Positions 51,433 to 63,078 of a stretch of DNA of 64,000 nt are shown in pieces. The DNA is taken from NCBI GenBank assembly GCA_031771865.1, contig JASISA010000007.1, positions 372,001 to 436,000 on the forward strand, read 5' to 3'. The DNA is from Nothophaeocryptopus gaeumannii (lineage: Eukaryota > Ascomycota > Dothideomycetes > Mycosphaerellales > Mycosphaerellaceae). The stretch's first letter is position 1; each line of letters starts with the position of its first letter. A program made the translations under genes and the position numbers. The notes under the pieces were generated by a model. That model had not been told where the DNA came from, searched no databases, and worked only from the letters and a program-made list of their open reading frames with translations.

Positions 51433-52211
51433 CGTTCTCGCCGTTCAAGTCATATGTATGAAGTTCTGAGAGTAGCCATTGCTTTTGTACTTCGCCGCAA
51501 AACGCTCGAAAGTGTTGTACAATGTCAAGTGAAGCTGAAGCGCGTAAAGTCGCCATCGCGTTTCGCGCCTGTGGAGAAATGTGGGACCAATCAAAACGAC
51601 TGCAGCGTCACCTTCGAAAATACTCGAAGTAGTTTGTAGATAAGAAAAGAGAGAAGCGACATGAATACAAGCAAGTCTTTTCTCGTATTCGTTGGGGTAT
51701 CTATGCTGTACATGCCGTTGCTACAAAATCACCAAGACCCGAAAACCCACGAGAAGAGCCATCAGCTCGTCAAACATTACTTGAAATCCATCGACTCCTT
51801 CCCTACATAGACATCAAGCGTCCACTCCTTACTTTCCTTTTCCGACGCCATGTGTATCCTCTGTTATGTTGGTATAGACATCCTGACAAAGACAGAATTG
51901 CAACGAGATCAAAGTAGATGACCTTTCGAGTGACAAGGAAGTACAAAGCCTCCCAAGATGCTTTTCGTGGCCCAGTCCTGTGCTGCTCTCCCTGGGGTTC
52001 TGAGTTCCTTGTCCCGAGAAATGGCTACCCAAAAGGTTACCGTCACTGTGAGGTCCGTCTCTAGATGTACACAAGGGAGTTCGAGGTGATAAGCAAGAGA
52101 GACCGCTCCATTCCTTGAGCTGCCCGATCGTGACTTTCGTGAAATTGGAAGCGTGCTGGTGGCTGGGTTGACGATGTAATGTTCGATAAATGGTGTAATG
52201 AGAAGATCCTT
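51433..52211. other. Intergenic region ORC4 / C2H2 gene
   Basis: 779 bp between the ORC4 start and the 3' end of the C2H2 gene; no recognisable feature. Confidence 0.45.
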
Positions 52212-53677
52212 CTAATATGGTTCAAATCCTTGAGAAGATGTTTCGCGTGACAGAGCAGGGGATTTTCCGGGAAAGGAGGTGTTACGTGACATTGGGGTCG
52301 ACATGGACATACCATATCCCGAGTCCTGTTGATGGTCCCTTTGAATGTGCCTCTCAAGGTTGTACTGCAGCGTATAGCCCTTGCTGCAGCCTTCGTAGGG
52401 GCAAGGTATATGCACTGGAGCAGCATGGGTTTTAGCATGGCGGCGAAGATCTTTCGGATTGACAAAGGTCCATCCGCATTCCTCTTCCGAACATTGGTGG
52501 GCGCGCGCAGTTCGCGCAGTGTGTGTTCGACTGGTATGCCGACGCTGGTTCTCACGTGTGTCGAAAGTCTTGTTGCATCCTGGGTGTGTACACGTGAAAG
52601 GCTTGGAAGGATCGTACATTGCCGCTCCAGTGCGCCTGCTGGAGGCTGCTGAGGTGACAGACATAGCGTCGGTTGATGCCGGTGACGAGAGACCATCTTG
52701 GGGAGCTGCAGCGAGCAACTGTGGATGACGATGGCCACCACGCTGAGTCCCAGTAACCATTTGATCTACGCTGCGAGGGTTTGCCGTATACTCCGCGTGT
52801 AGCATGGCTGCAAACTGCTCTTCTGTGATCGAGTCAAGGCTTTGCATGTGCTGCTGAGTGCGTTGACGGCGCTGAGCTCGACTCGGTTGCCCAAATTGCT
52901 GTCCAAGCTGTATGCTCTGACGAGGTGCGAGGTTGTTCCTGTTGAATTGATTCGGGTTGTACATTGCCGCTCGTCTTTGAGCTTCCATGTACTGAGCCTG
53001 CGCTATCATCTGTTCCTGGGCAGAGATGCTCCGGGCCTGAGGTGTAGGTGTGTATCCATAAGCTCTCCTCTCAGCATGGTTGAGTTGAAGTACTCCTTGC
53101 GCTGCTGCTTGCGTGTATAGTGGTTGTCCAACGACATTTGGGACATTTGGAAGAGGTGCGGTAGGAGCTGGTAGGGAAGCGATAGGAGCCTGAGGATGTG
53201 CCCGTTGCATAGGCCGCGGCGATGGCACGGCAGATTGAGGGACTCGTGGTTGTGCATATTGTCGAGCCCGAGCTTGCGCTAATGGTGGTACTCTCAACGC
53301 CGCTGCTGCTAGAGCTGGAGCTGTGACAGGCGTGGCAGGTACCGCTCGAGGAGTAGGCGGAGGAGGTGATTGCGCGACTGCGGCAGCGTATGATCTGACT
53401 TGCTCTTGCATGCTCGACAGGTATTGATCATGGCTCTGAAAGGTTTCGTTGCGTAGTTGAGGTTGGCCGGCGGGGAAAAAGTAGCCGCAATGGTTGAGCG
53501 GCAGCTGGTTGTTCGGACATCCTGGATTGTGTGCCCCCATCTGACAGATGTCAGTCCGAACAAGAGCTGTCAAGAGATGATAGGACTTACTGGGGGGCTA
53601 TAGTATGCTGGCGAGAAGGTCGAGCCCATGGAGCCTAGAAGGAGGTCGCCCTCGTCCCATTGATCGTTGAAGGCCAT
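52212..53677 (-). CDS. Three-finger C2H2 zinc-finger protein
   Basis: A probable nuclear transcription factor of 471 aa. Exon 1 (53591-53677) encodes 'MAFNDQWDEGDLLLGSMGST' plus nine residues; a 50-nt intron (donor GTAAGT, acceptor GTCAG) separates it from exon 2 (52212-53540). Residues ~60-330 are low complexity, rich in P, A and Q. Three fingers sit near the C-terminus: 'CTHPGCNKTFDTRENQRRHT' ending SRTH, 'CSEEECGWTFVNPKDLRRHA' ending KTH, and 'CPYEGCSKGYTLQYNLERHI' ending QRDH. A Ser/Met-rich tail follows. The architecture resembles the gene at 57844-59145. No named ortholog is recognised. Confidence 0.82.
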
Positions 53678-55695
53678 GATGTCGGGACGATGAGGTGGAG
53701 AGAAGGAGCTCAGTAAGGGGGAGGAGGAGGACGAAGTATTTCAGACGCGACCCGTGGCCGCCCTATGGATTGCGCCCTTGTAGTAGTAGAAAGACGCTCC
53801 CAACGACTGGCGGTGCTGGCGGCGTGTGTTCTTCTGTCTGCTCTGGCGGTGCAGGTGAAAGTCAAGTGCTCGAGTACATCTCAACTCGAAACAAGTAGCA
53901 AACGAAAGACAAGATGGCGCAACTTACATAATGTTTCACGAACAAGTAGATGAAGGTGAGAGCAAGACTCATCCGAATGGCATGGCACCTCCAAGACCGA
54001 GAGCGCGGGAGGCCGCATCTCATGCAGGCTGGAGTAGTCATTGAACCGCGGGACCGTAGCTGCCCGTGATACAGTTGATGGAGTGTTCGCGGCGTGTTCG
54101 GTATACGCGTCTTGCCTCCGGGTGACGGGATGCTGCTGCTGTATAGAGCACCGCCATGTTCAGACCGGTGTAGAGAGGAATACGAGCGGTGAGCTGCGAG
54201 AGAGAGATATGATGAGGTTCTACTCGGTTGATAAGGAGGCATGCCGGGAGACGTCAGACAGACGTGGAGCGGGGAAAGCTTCCGCTGCGGAGCAATGGGT
54301 TGCAGGCAAATGGTAGGTGGGTTGGTTTCTTGGCGGTGCAAGCGCACAACGCCAATGTGCAGTTGCAGCACGTCGTGTGATCGGGGGAGGGCGCAAATTG
54401 CATGTGGTGAGTGACAAGTGCGAAGTGGAGTCTGCGAACTTGTTGCCTAGCGTCGCGAGCAGTTGTTGGCAAGTTGGCAAGGAGCAAGCATGAGCAAGCA
54501 TGTCGCGGGTGTTCCCTCGCGGCCCCGCTTCCGCAAATCTTCTGCACCGCCAACTTGGAACCTCCAGCTACACTTCCGACGCATGCCTGCTTTGAACTAT
54601 CTGGGAAGTTCTGTGCCCTGAGCACGCCTCTCTGCAACTCAACATCAGTGGCACAACCTCACGAGGACAGCGTACTCGCATCAAATGCTCCCCTCAGCCT
54701 TGAAAGCGCCACTATATCGGCAGACAGCTGCACCCGCCGGCTACACGTTGCCGGCATCTATGTGCGATGCCGAGTGTATGTATGCAGGATCGCAGTCGCG
54801 GGGACGTAAGTCCCCATTCGAGGGGCTGTCGTAGGTAATGATGGCACATCAAAGGCCACGACAGATAGCACTCGCGGAAATAAGCAGCGCGGACGGGGAG
54901 TATGTTTTCTATAGCGGAAAGAAGGTGTATATTCTCATTCAGCACAGTATCGAAATTCCACTTCCATAAGTGTCTTCCATCAATCCAGCAAGAAAGGCCG
55001 TCCTTGTTCCACAACCTCATCCAATTGATCATTCACTACTACCTTCCCTCACGCTCCCCGAATTCTCCGATAAGCACCCTCTCCTTCCACCTCACCACTA
55101 ACAAAATCTCCGATTCCCTTTCGCCCAAGTCCAAGCCATCCAGAACAGCGAGATAGGTAACCGAATCGATGCCCTAACGAGCGTGGCTCAGCAATCCTGC
55201 TGCCCGCAAATGCAAGCAATTCCGCATCCACCAGCGTCTGATTAACATTCAAGTCCTCCTGACGATGAGGTGTGTTTATAGCCACACTTGCCTTTGGAAA
55301 TCTTTTGTGTGTCTAATTAGTCTAAGTCGCTCTCTAAAGTCCGTATCTCTCTTACACAACAACAGTCACAGACGGCTTCCCGACGGACAAGCGAATCCGC
55401 AACTGCAGATTGGACGGCAAGGATAAGAAGTCCTAAGGAGAGGAGAGTGTGGCGGAACATGTTGATCGAAGGCCGAGGATTTAGCTGTAGGAGGAAGATC
55501 TCTTTGTGTGCTGCCGTTTGAGGAGAGTGGAGCCAGAAATTGCTGTTAAATCGTGACGTGATGCAATCGGAACGTCGACAACCTAGTTTTACTGCTGTCG
55601 CTATTCCTATTATGGACTGTGCAATGTCTCTACGAATCTTCCTTTTGTCCAGTTGTGCGCGTAAACGAGTGTTGTTCCTCTCACGTATGACTGTA
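53678..55695. other. 2-kb region upstream of the C2H2 gene
   Basis: Several open frames up to ~170 codons on both strands, none with a domain or credible splice structure. Likely the promoter and leader of the C2H2 gene on the left; AT-rich near 55500-55700. Confidence 0.45.
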
Positions 55696-56284
55696 TTATA
55701 CAGCTGCAGCCTTTAACCCCAAAAGGAAACGAATGCGCACACGTCTATGCGCAATACTCCCAGAGGGTTCCTCGCCTAATGCTCTCATCAATCCATCCAC
55801 ATCTGCTCGCGAGAGTGCCACTATAGCAGCAGGGTTTGCTGGAAAATTATCGATCGGAGTATTTGTTGGCGTGCGTAGCGGTAGAAGTTCGTGTTGAGGG
55901 GAGGTAAGCTGCGAATTGGCGAGGCGAGCAAGATTGTTCGCGTTGCTGTTATACAAGTTAGCTTAGGTTCGTAGATATCAGTAGCAGAGCAGGTGTGTGT
56001 AGAAGGTCGTATCCTGCAGATATGCGTGCTGCTAAACGCTCTTCCATGCCTTCTAGCTGCTGCTGCTGTTGCTGCATGTGCTGCTGCATCTGTTGCATGT
56101 GCTGCTGCATCTGTTGCTGTTGCTGCTGCATGTGCTGCTGCATCTGTTGTTCTAGCCGATTGAAGGCGGCCAAAGTCGTTGCGCCACTATCTATCGCCGG
56201 CAGGCTGGGAAGTCGCCTAACATTGTCCGCAAGCCATTGAAGTGCCTGTGCCGACTGCTCGAAATCAGGCGGAATGAGAGCCAT
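55696..56284 (-). pseudogene. Q-rich two-exon gene copy with damaged splice donor
   Basis: Exon 1 (from ATG 56284) encodes 'MALIPPDFEQSAQALQWLAD', then 'NVRRLPSLPAIDSGATTLAA', a long Q/M/H repeat, and 'LEGMEERLAARISA'. Exon 2 (ending 55696) encodes 'NANNLARLANSQLTSPQHEL' to 'RRVRIRFLLGLKAAAV'. Between them lies an intron-like stretch with CTAAC and an AACAG acceptor, but where the donor should be, after 'ISA', the sequence is GGATACGACC, one inserted base away from GGTACGACC. The unspliced frame runs into a stop. This looks like a once spliced gene whose donor was broken. I cannot name the family. Confidence 0.55.
56040..56160 (-). repeat. CAG/CAT trinucleotide-type repeat (poly-Gln/Met/His)
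   Basis: On the minus strand CAG, CAA, ATG and CAT codons alternate to give blocks of 'QQMQQHMQQ'. The higher-order unit (TGCTGCTGCATCTGTTGCATG on the plus strand) is repeated several times with small changes, so length variation between strains is likely. Confidence 0.8.
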
Positions 56285-57843
56285 GTCGATATGCTGGTAG
56301 CAGAATGGCTATTAGGCGGCGTCCAAATCGCAATAGAGTTAATGTGTATGCTATTGGCTTATGCTGTTGGTCATTGTTTATGCGCCGTCGTGTGGAAGTA
56401 GAATGTAGGAAGCGCCAGATTAGCGAGGTAAGCCAGGAAAGCGGGAGCGGGCCGTTAGTGACGGGTGTAGCTAGGACAACCGAGACTGACTTCCGAAAAC
56501 CCTGTACAATATGTACGGAGTAGTCTCCGATATTTGCTCCTGCGCGATCTTTGCGCGGAGACAGTGACTCCGGACTGACAACAAAATGGAGACAGTCTTG
56601 GCGCTGAGCACACCCGCGCTGTCCCCTTTTCGTTGTCACCCCCTTGAGTGACTCAATATAGGCTTCATTGTCTTTCTTCCAGGCCTTACGAGCTTAAGAG
56701 CTTCCTGGCAAGGTATGGACAACAAACCGGAAACCGCCAAGATATACTCTTTCTGCTGTTCACGCCTGCCCTGGCCTCTGCAAGTTACGAACATTACATA
56801 GCTGGATAGAGCAGGCTTCGAAATTGTGTAGAGAGTAATTTCGTATACAAAAGCATCATTAGCGGTAGTGTTATTAGGTGGATCTTGGAGCGAAAGAGGC
56901 GGAGGCAATCAGAAAAGACATTGGCTGCTCGTGAGATGGATTTGCGGCACACTCCTAGCACGCCGACACATGTCGCTGTCTGTTTTAAAGCGGAGGAGCA
57001 TTACAGTGCCAGGACTGTTGATCCGAAATGCCTGCTCGGCACGGTCAGGCACTAATAAGCCGACTTTCACATGCTGCATTTTAGGTTCCTTGGCATGGCG
57101 CCACTGGCCAGTGCACGACGAATGCGTCTTCGCACTTTGCTTCCGAAGCTATTTCGGCCTAGCTTCTGCGACAAGACATCTGCCGTGGACCAGGTCGCGC
57201 ATCACATCTTCCGGATATCTAGAGCATTTGCCTTGGTATGTAGCTTTCGTAGGATAGTCAGGCACCGTCGGTGTTAGAAACGGAACTACCCTAGCATGTG
57301 ACCGTACGACCAGTATAGTTGTAGTGAATTCATCTCAATGGCTTGCTTCATTTGCCTTCCGGCATTTGTCCATCTGACATCACGCCTGCGGTACCCCAGC
57401 TAAGCAACGACTGCGCCTGTGCAGCTGCGGCTTGTCCACTGCCTCTCGAAACTCAATTAGCTGGCGGCCTGACCCGTGCTTCGGTTGAGCCACCTCACAG
57501 GTTCACACTTGTCAAGAGGAGGGAACGGAGATAAGGGAGATAGAATTTTCGGGAGCGAATCGATACACGTATCGTTCCTGTTCTGTTTGATTCTGAATCT
57601 ATCGTATCATGCTATGGGTATCACCAACACCACCGTCGAAAGTGCCTTGTCCCATCCTGTCCTGTATGCCATGCAAAAACGCCCTTTTGCCATGCCAATC
57701 AAAATGCCGTCACCAATTGGGTATATCGAAGCAGAAAAAGCCGTGCATCGCGTGCTGTCCATACAGAAGTAGAGAGAAATCGTCTGTGTCCCTCCCAGCT
57801 GTTTGAACAAGATGTAAGAAAAACGTGTTCCTCGTGTTTGGCA
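56285..57843. other. Gene-free region between Q-rich relic and C2H2 gene
   Basis: 1.56 kb of sequence with short frames only. Nothing recognised. Confidence 0.45.
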
Positions 57844-59145
57844 TCATGTTGGTTCCGCAGTACGATTTGATGACGATCGGGAAGGCAGATGCGGCGAGTC
57901 GATGCGATGTTGGCTACCAATATGACGATCCAGATGGTCCTGTCGCCCGAAACCTTTAGTGTTGTATTTGCATCCCGTGAAGGGGCAGTAATACTTCTGC
58001 CTGTTCGGATCATGGCGAGGCAGATGCCTATTCAGATCTTTCCGGTACTGGAATCGCTTCGAGCATTTCTGACAGACATGGTTGCGGCTCTGGTACGGTT
58101 GATGAGAGCGAAGGTGGTGAGTGAGATCGCCTTGCGTGCTGAAACCGGCATTGCATTCGCGATGACCGCAGATGAAGTCACCTTCTCCCATCTGCGAACG
58201 AGGACGACGTGGAGATCTACCAGATGAGCCTGCTGAAGAGGCCGAAGAAGGTGTGCCGTACAGCGAGGCTTGATCTGGCGGCGCGAGGTGGTTGGTATCG
58301 AGGCAAGGCATTGCTCGGTCGCCAATGTTTGGAGCACGATTGATCCAGCCAAGCATATTGTTTACCGTGCCTGTAGCGCGATTTGCCCTACCATGCTGAA
58401 AGTTGTGGTTGTTTGTGATCTCAGGCCCAAAGTCCTGGGGTACGCTCCGAGGTATCGCATCCTGATGGGAATAGCCCCGTGCTGATTGCTGTGGTGGCAT
58501 TTGCTGCAATTCAGGGAAGAGGTGCTCTAGGCTGTCGTTCATCCGAGCCTGTTGTTGCTGAGCCTGCGTTGGCCCCGGAAGAGGCGTAAAGGCCGGGGGG
58601 ATCGCATATGTGCTCTCCAGGGTAGTCTGTACTGGAGCAGGAGACGCTGCCGAGTACGCGGGATAATAGAATTGCTGCGCATCTGGCTGCGGGCTATTGC
58701 ATGAATTGCGGTGTCCCAGCTTTGCAAACCAAGACCTCATGTTGCCCTTGACGCTGTGCACACTGCTTGGCGTTGCGCTGCGTTCTTGTATGAACGGAAT
58801 GGGAGGAGCATTCGCATGCACTGACGTGGGTGCTGGCGCTGATTGAGAAGGTCCGGCGACGATTTGGTCCTCGAAGTGCGCAAGCTCCATGCCGTATGGA
58901 GAGAAGTATTCGTTCGGGGCAGGCTGCGCTATCCCATGCTGAGGGTAAGGCTGTCGCTGAGGCGTTGGAGATGCGATGGCCCGCGTGCTCCCTGCCATGG
59001 GAGACGTTGTCTATGCGCAGTCAGCGCATGCCATTGACAAGAAGGCAACCGACTTAGAAGAAAGTCATACCATCTGAGCGAATTGGCTATGCGCCAACAT
59101 ATTGGGGAACTGATCTCCTACGCTTGCAATCCAGCTGTAATCCAT
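57844..59145 (-). CDS. Three-finger C2H2 zinc-finger protein with ambiguous N-terminus
   Basis: A probable nuclear DNA-binding protein. Exon 2 (57844-59010) and exon 1 (ending 59071) flank a 60-nt intron (donor GTATGA, acceptor ATAG). From the ATG of 'MDYSWIASVGDQFPNMLAHS' (59145) the protein is 413 aa. The middle is P/Q/S-rich. Fingers near the C-terminus are 'CGHRECNAGFSTQGDLTHHL' ending RSH, 'CQKCSKRFQYRKDLNRHLPR' ending H, and 'CPFTGCKYNTKGFGRQDHLD' ending RHIGSQH. An in-frame ATG at 59247 would add 34 residues that look like a signal peptide ('TTVLLLIIACAAIVHA'). For a transcription factor the shorter start is more sensible. Confidence 0.8.
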
Positions 59146-59247
59146 GTTGTCGAAGTTGCCAGAGCCATCGGGATGCGCGTGCACAATGGCAGCGCATGCG
59201 ATGATGAGTAGTAGAACGGTCGTATAGCGAGTGTTGAATGTAGTCAT

Positions 59248-60899
59248 CGAGGGTGATAGTCGTCTCCTGAGGTTATATTGATCTTGTCTTGAAGGAGAGT
59301 GTTCAATGTGTAGGAGATGCGCCGAAGCCACAGATGGAGACAGGGAGGATACATACCAGGAGGCACTGTATTTATTGCATTATGGCATTGCACTTTGAGG
59401 ACGCCCATAAGCATCACGGTCGTGATGCTGTGTGGACCATGGCGTGTGAAGCCCACTGCAGCGCCGCAGCAGTGTGCGGGAAGGGGAAGGCGCAGCAAAC
59501 CTGAGGCTAGGAAGCTTATGCATGCATCGTTGATGAACCGCTCCTAGTATACCGCCGGATTGGGGATCCGTATGCTTCTTCGACGCCATTTCGTAGGCGA
59601 CAACGTTGGTTTAACCACGGTTTGAATCGTGGTCGTAGATGATGTGGTGGTGTGAAAGAAGGGAAGTTTGTAAGAGAAGCAGAGCTTGCGTTCTTGCTCA
59701 TGTTCGTGAAACAGCGGTCGGGCTGTTCCTGATTGGTGGCAGTGAGGTTCAAAGTGCGGGGCGTCGCGACTTCGCTGACCGACCTCCGACGCTCACTACT
59801 CACTCTCCCTTTCACACGATGCTCTTCGTCTTCACCAAACTTCATCTTTACAACGCTCGCCTCCTCCTTTGCTTTTGCTACGCCGATTGCATTCAATCTG
59901 GCCTACACCTTGCAGTCAATACATCGGCGACATGCGTTGGTGCTAGGCGTAGCCCGCAATTGCGAAGCTACTGCTCGCCTGGTTTGCTTGTCATAATCCC
60001 GCCCCGTCACACCCTCTGTGTCTGCCGCAGGCTCGTGATGTTGAACTGTGGCTAGAGATAACGACTAAGGCTATGCCCGTCATAGCATCAATATCCCGGT
60101 ATGAACAGGCACTGATACGAGAAGACACCATGGTCCTGCATTGGTGTCAGCCTCGTAGGAGTTGGCTGTGCGTTGGAGTAACGATAGCTGACGAGGCTGA
60201 GCCGCCATTCCGGCCCCATGTGGCTGCTACAGCTTGACAAGCTGTATAATCGCGCGCATGTTGGTATCGATGCCACAAATCTGATGCCACACCAGCCGCA
60301 AGCGATGTTCTTTGTGGTGTAGCTCATGCGATTGAGTATTGAATGGTGTGGCTAGTGACCTTGCCGCGCATCCACCGGTCAGATTTCTCGCATATCATAC
60401 ATCTACCGCACGGGGATATCGGACGGCAGGTATGTATCACAGGCCGATAGTTGTTGATGAGGCTTGCAGAAGAGTGTCATTGAGGCTAAAGCGCTTCTTC
60501 GCAGGAGCTGGCATGCACTTCAATGGAGAAGTTGCGTGCGATACGTCCCTCGCGATCCTCGCTCTTCAGCCTGTGAGCTATAAGGCATGAAAAAGATCAG
60601 CTTGTTCGATTATTGAGAAGGCATGGCGGCCGCCAACGACTTCCAGACGCTAGAGCTCAATCAGTTCTTTGCCTCGCGCCTACTTCAGTACAACCAAATC
60701 TAATCGCAGAGCTTCCTTCCAACCCCACCTCCTGGGCATCTCAAGGTTTGTTCGCTATGGTGCAAGGGAGCTTGTTGACGTTGCCATAGGCATGTAGGAA
60801 CCCACTGCGTGCCACTGCGTGGAGATACATTACCAGACAGCCGTCAATATCTGTGCGTTTTCGAACTGTCAAAGGCCTTGACATTTCTCTGAACTCACA
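59248..60899. other. 1.65-kb gene-free region
   Basis: Upstream of the C2H2 gene and of the GST relic. No domain-bearing frame, RNA gene or repeat that I can support. Confidence 0.45.
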
Positions 60900-61640
60900 A
60901 TGTCTGCAGGAACGCTGTACACCTTCAAAGGCTCTGGCAACAGATACAATGTTCGGCTGCTGGAAGCTCTTCTCGGCATCCAGCTCAAGCATGAAGAATT
61001 GGACTTTCTCACAAACCAGCAACATTCTCCCAAATTCCTCAAGATCAACCCTCGTGGAGAAGTCCCATGCCTCGTAGACGGCGACAAGACTTTCAATGAC
61101 TCCAGCTCGATCCTGACTTGGCTGGCTGGCAAGTGGGGAGATGGCGGCAATCCTCAAGGGCCCTCTTCGTACTGGTCGAATGACTTATACGAGCAGGCTC
61201 AAATAATCAATTGAGTATGACCTTCACGTCGAAGCTCCTCAAAGACTTGTCTCTGACACATGTAACTTATGCAGTTAGCCTTCGCAAACAGTTGGGCCCA
61301 ATGCGGCGTGTTCACCAACCGGGCCATTCTCTTATTAAACTGGCCCTACAACGGCCTCGGAACCAACCAGAAACGGCCGCAAGAGAAGCTCGAAGTTTTC
61401 TTTGAGGAGGGAGCAATTCGCGGAAAGTAATCGCTCAGGATGCACTACTCGAGAAGAACGACTGCTTGGTGCTAGAAAGTCCGACAATCACGGACATCAG
61501 CGTCTTCGTGTACATCTCGCTGTCGGAGATAGGGAATATCAGCTTGAAACCGTATCCAAATGTGAGGGCGTGGATCGAGAGGATCAAGCGCTTGCCTGGT
61601 TTCTTCCCCATTGAATGGTTGGACAATTCACTTTTGCATT
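60900..61640 (+). pseudogene. Glutathione S-transferase pseudogene
   Basis: The N-terminal thioredoxin-like domain is intact from ATG 60900: 'MSAGTLYTFKGSGNRYNVRL', 'KFLKINPRGEVPCLVDGDKT' (with the cis-Pro of 'EVPCL') and 'FNDSSSILTWLAGKWG' (the E/D-S-x-x-I glutathione-site motif). After 'LYEQAQI' a stop occurs at 61212-61214. The C-terminal helical domain continues in pieces: 'GVFTNRAILLLNWPYNGLG' in one frame up to a stop at 61428-61430, then 'LESPTITDISVFVYISLSEI' and 'VRAWIERIKRLPGFFPIEW' in another. I find no introns that remove the stop and the frame change. Two separate lesions point to a decayed gene rather than one sequencing error. Confidence 0.75.
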
Positions 61641-62258
61641 TTGAGAGGTGGAAGGCGGCTGGGAGGCAAAAGCCTTTGAATGTTGGCATGGAGGGGCACC
61701 TCGATATCTCTAGTATTCGGTGTTGTCGAGAGACTATGTCCCTCGCATGTGTTGTACAGAAGACTGGTGACGTCAAAGTCACATGTCTTGGCACGTATGG
61801 ATTTCCCGTCCAAGCAGCTGAAGCTCGTCTCTTCCCATATACATCTCGTCGTCTTCCATCATCCACGTATCTTCGGGGCCAGCGTACATACGGGAGCGCG
61901 GAGAAGCGATCCATGCAATGGCTGAGGCGGCATACCTGGTTGTCTTTCAGGGCCACCATGACATCCGCAACGAACCGCCCTCGTCCCACCACCTTCTCAC
62001 CTTGGGGCTGTCTTCTTTCCCTCGATCATCCCTCCACACCTCGTGCTTTGATAGATGTCACCGAGCTGTCATGTCGCATCGAAACGCTTTCTCTGGACCT
62101 CTCGCTGAGTCTGGAGTCTTCGGAGCACTCGGAAATTGAGGCCCCGTATATCCTGGGCCGGATGTTTCCACTCTGGCACTGGTGACTCATGCTAATGGTT
62201 ATGAATTCTTTCGAACTGTAGCTGCTTCATGACCTCGCAGTACTCGTTACGGGGACCA
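61641..62258. other. Intergenic region
   Basis: The frame of the GST relic stays open to 62185, but its translation past 61640 has no resemblance to a GST. No other feature is seen. Confidence 0.4.
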
Positions 62259-62342
62259 GGCTGTGTGGCGCAGCGGTAGCGCGTCTAATTCCAGTATGAT
62301 GGAGCATCCAGAAGGTCATCCGTTCAAATCGGGTCACGGGCA
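62259..62342 (+). tRNA. tRNA-Trp(CCA)-like gene with 12-nt intron, weakened stems
   Basis: A box TGGCGCAGCGG and B box GTTCAAATC are intact, the D-stem GCGC/GCGC and T-stem ATCCG/CGGGT pair, and anticodon CCA is at 62291-62293. A 12-nt intron (62295-62306) after position 37 contains TGGA complementary to the anticodon side. A TTTTT terminator lies at 62376-62380. Two weaknesses are visible. In the anticodon stem, TCTAA faces CCAGA, so two A-C mismatches sit next to the loop; TCTGG would pair perfectly. In the acceptor stem, G2 faces G71. It may be a functional but weak gene or a recent pseudogene. Confidence 0.65.
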
Positions 62343-63078
62343 GTCTCAGATGGGGTTGTGTCTGTGGACCTCATCTTTTTGCTTCTGTTGCGCAGTGATG
62401 ATTTTTGCGCGCAGGAAGCTTTGCACATGCAAATTTGACAGTTGAGGCTGAACGAGAATACAGTAATCAGGGTCCATGCGGATTGGCAGTCGCAAGCAAT
62501 TCTCCTATACACAAGCTGACAACCTTTTTGCGGCTAGCGAGTGCATCCATGAGGTTCACATGGACCAGAACAAGCCTTCAACATCATCAACATGGCGGAG
62601 TGCGCTTGGCTGGACCAATAATGCCCTCGTACCACTCCAGGTAAGGTCTGTTTGAGTTTTGACAGGGATGCTACCACACAGGGCAGCATATGCTGCATCA
62701 GGCAAAGGTTATCGCGTTCACAGCACATAGCCTGTTTGGCGTCAGTAACCGCGACGTGTACCTCTTCCCGCCAACGCTCAGATGCCCTAACGATGAACAA
62801 ATCGCCACGCGACCAGACTTCCTTTCCTGTCAACCACAGGGCTAATGATGGAGAGGCTGAGCTTTCTGATCCTGGTATGCCGCGCGGAAGACACTTCGAG
62901 CATCCGCACATGGGAGCCCCTTGCAATCGTTAACTCTGAATATATACCGGCTTATCGCTGAGGTGTTCTCTCCAAACTGGGCAGTCCACCTATAAGGGAA
63001 GTCCTGCTTACCTTCATTATTAAGGTCGAAACGTACCTGACCATTCCACGGGAGTATCACATTGCATCACTATCGAAT
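62343..63078. other. Intergenic region
   Basis: 736 bp between the tRNA and the glycosyltransferase gene. Apart from the Pol III terminator nothing is recognised; the 3' part presumably holds the glycosyltransferase promoter. Confidence 0.45.

Noticed and set aside
61641..62185. Extension of the GST C-terminal frame by about 180 codons
   Set aside because: A GST would end near the 'FFPIEW' segment; the remaining translation is Ser/Arg-rich with no resemblance, so the open frame is accidental.
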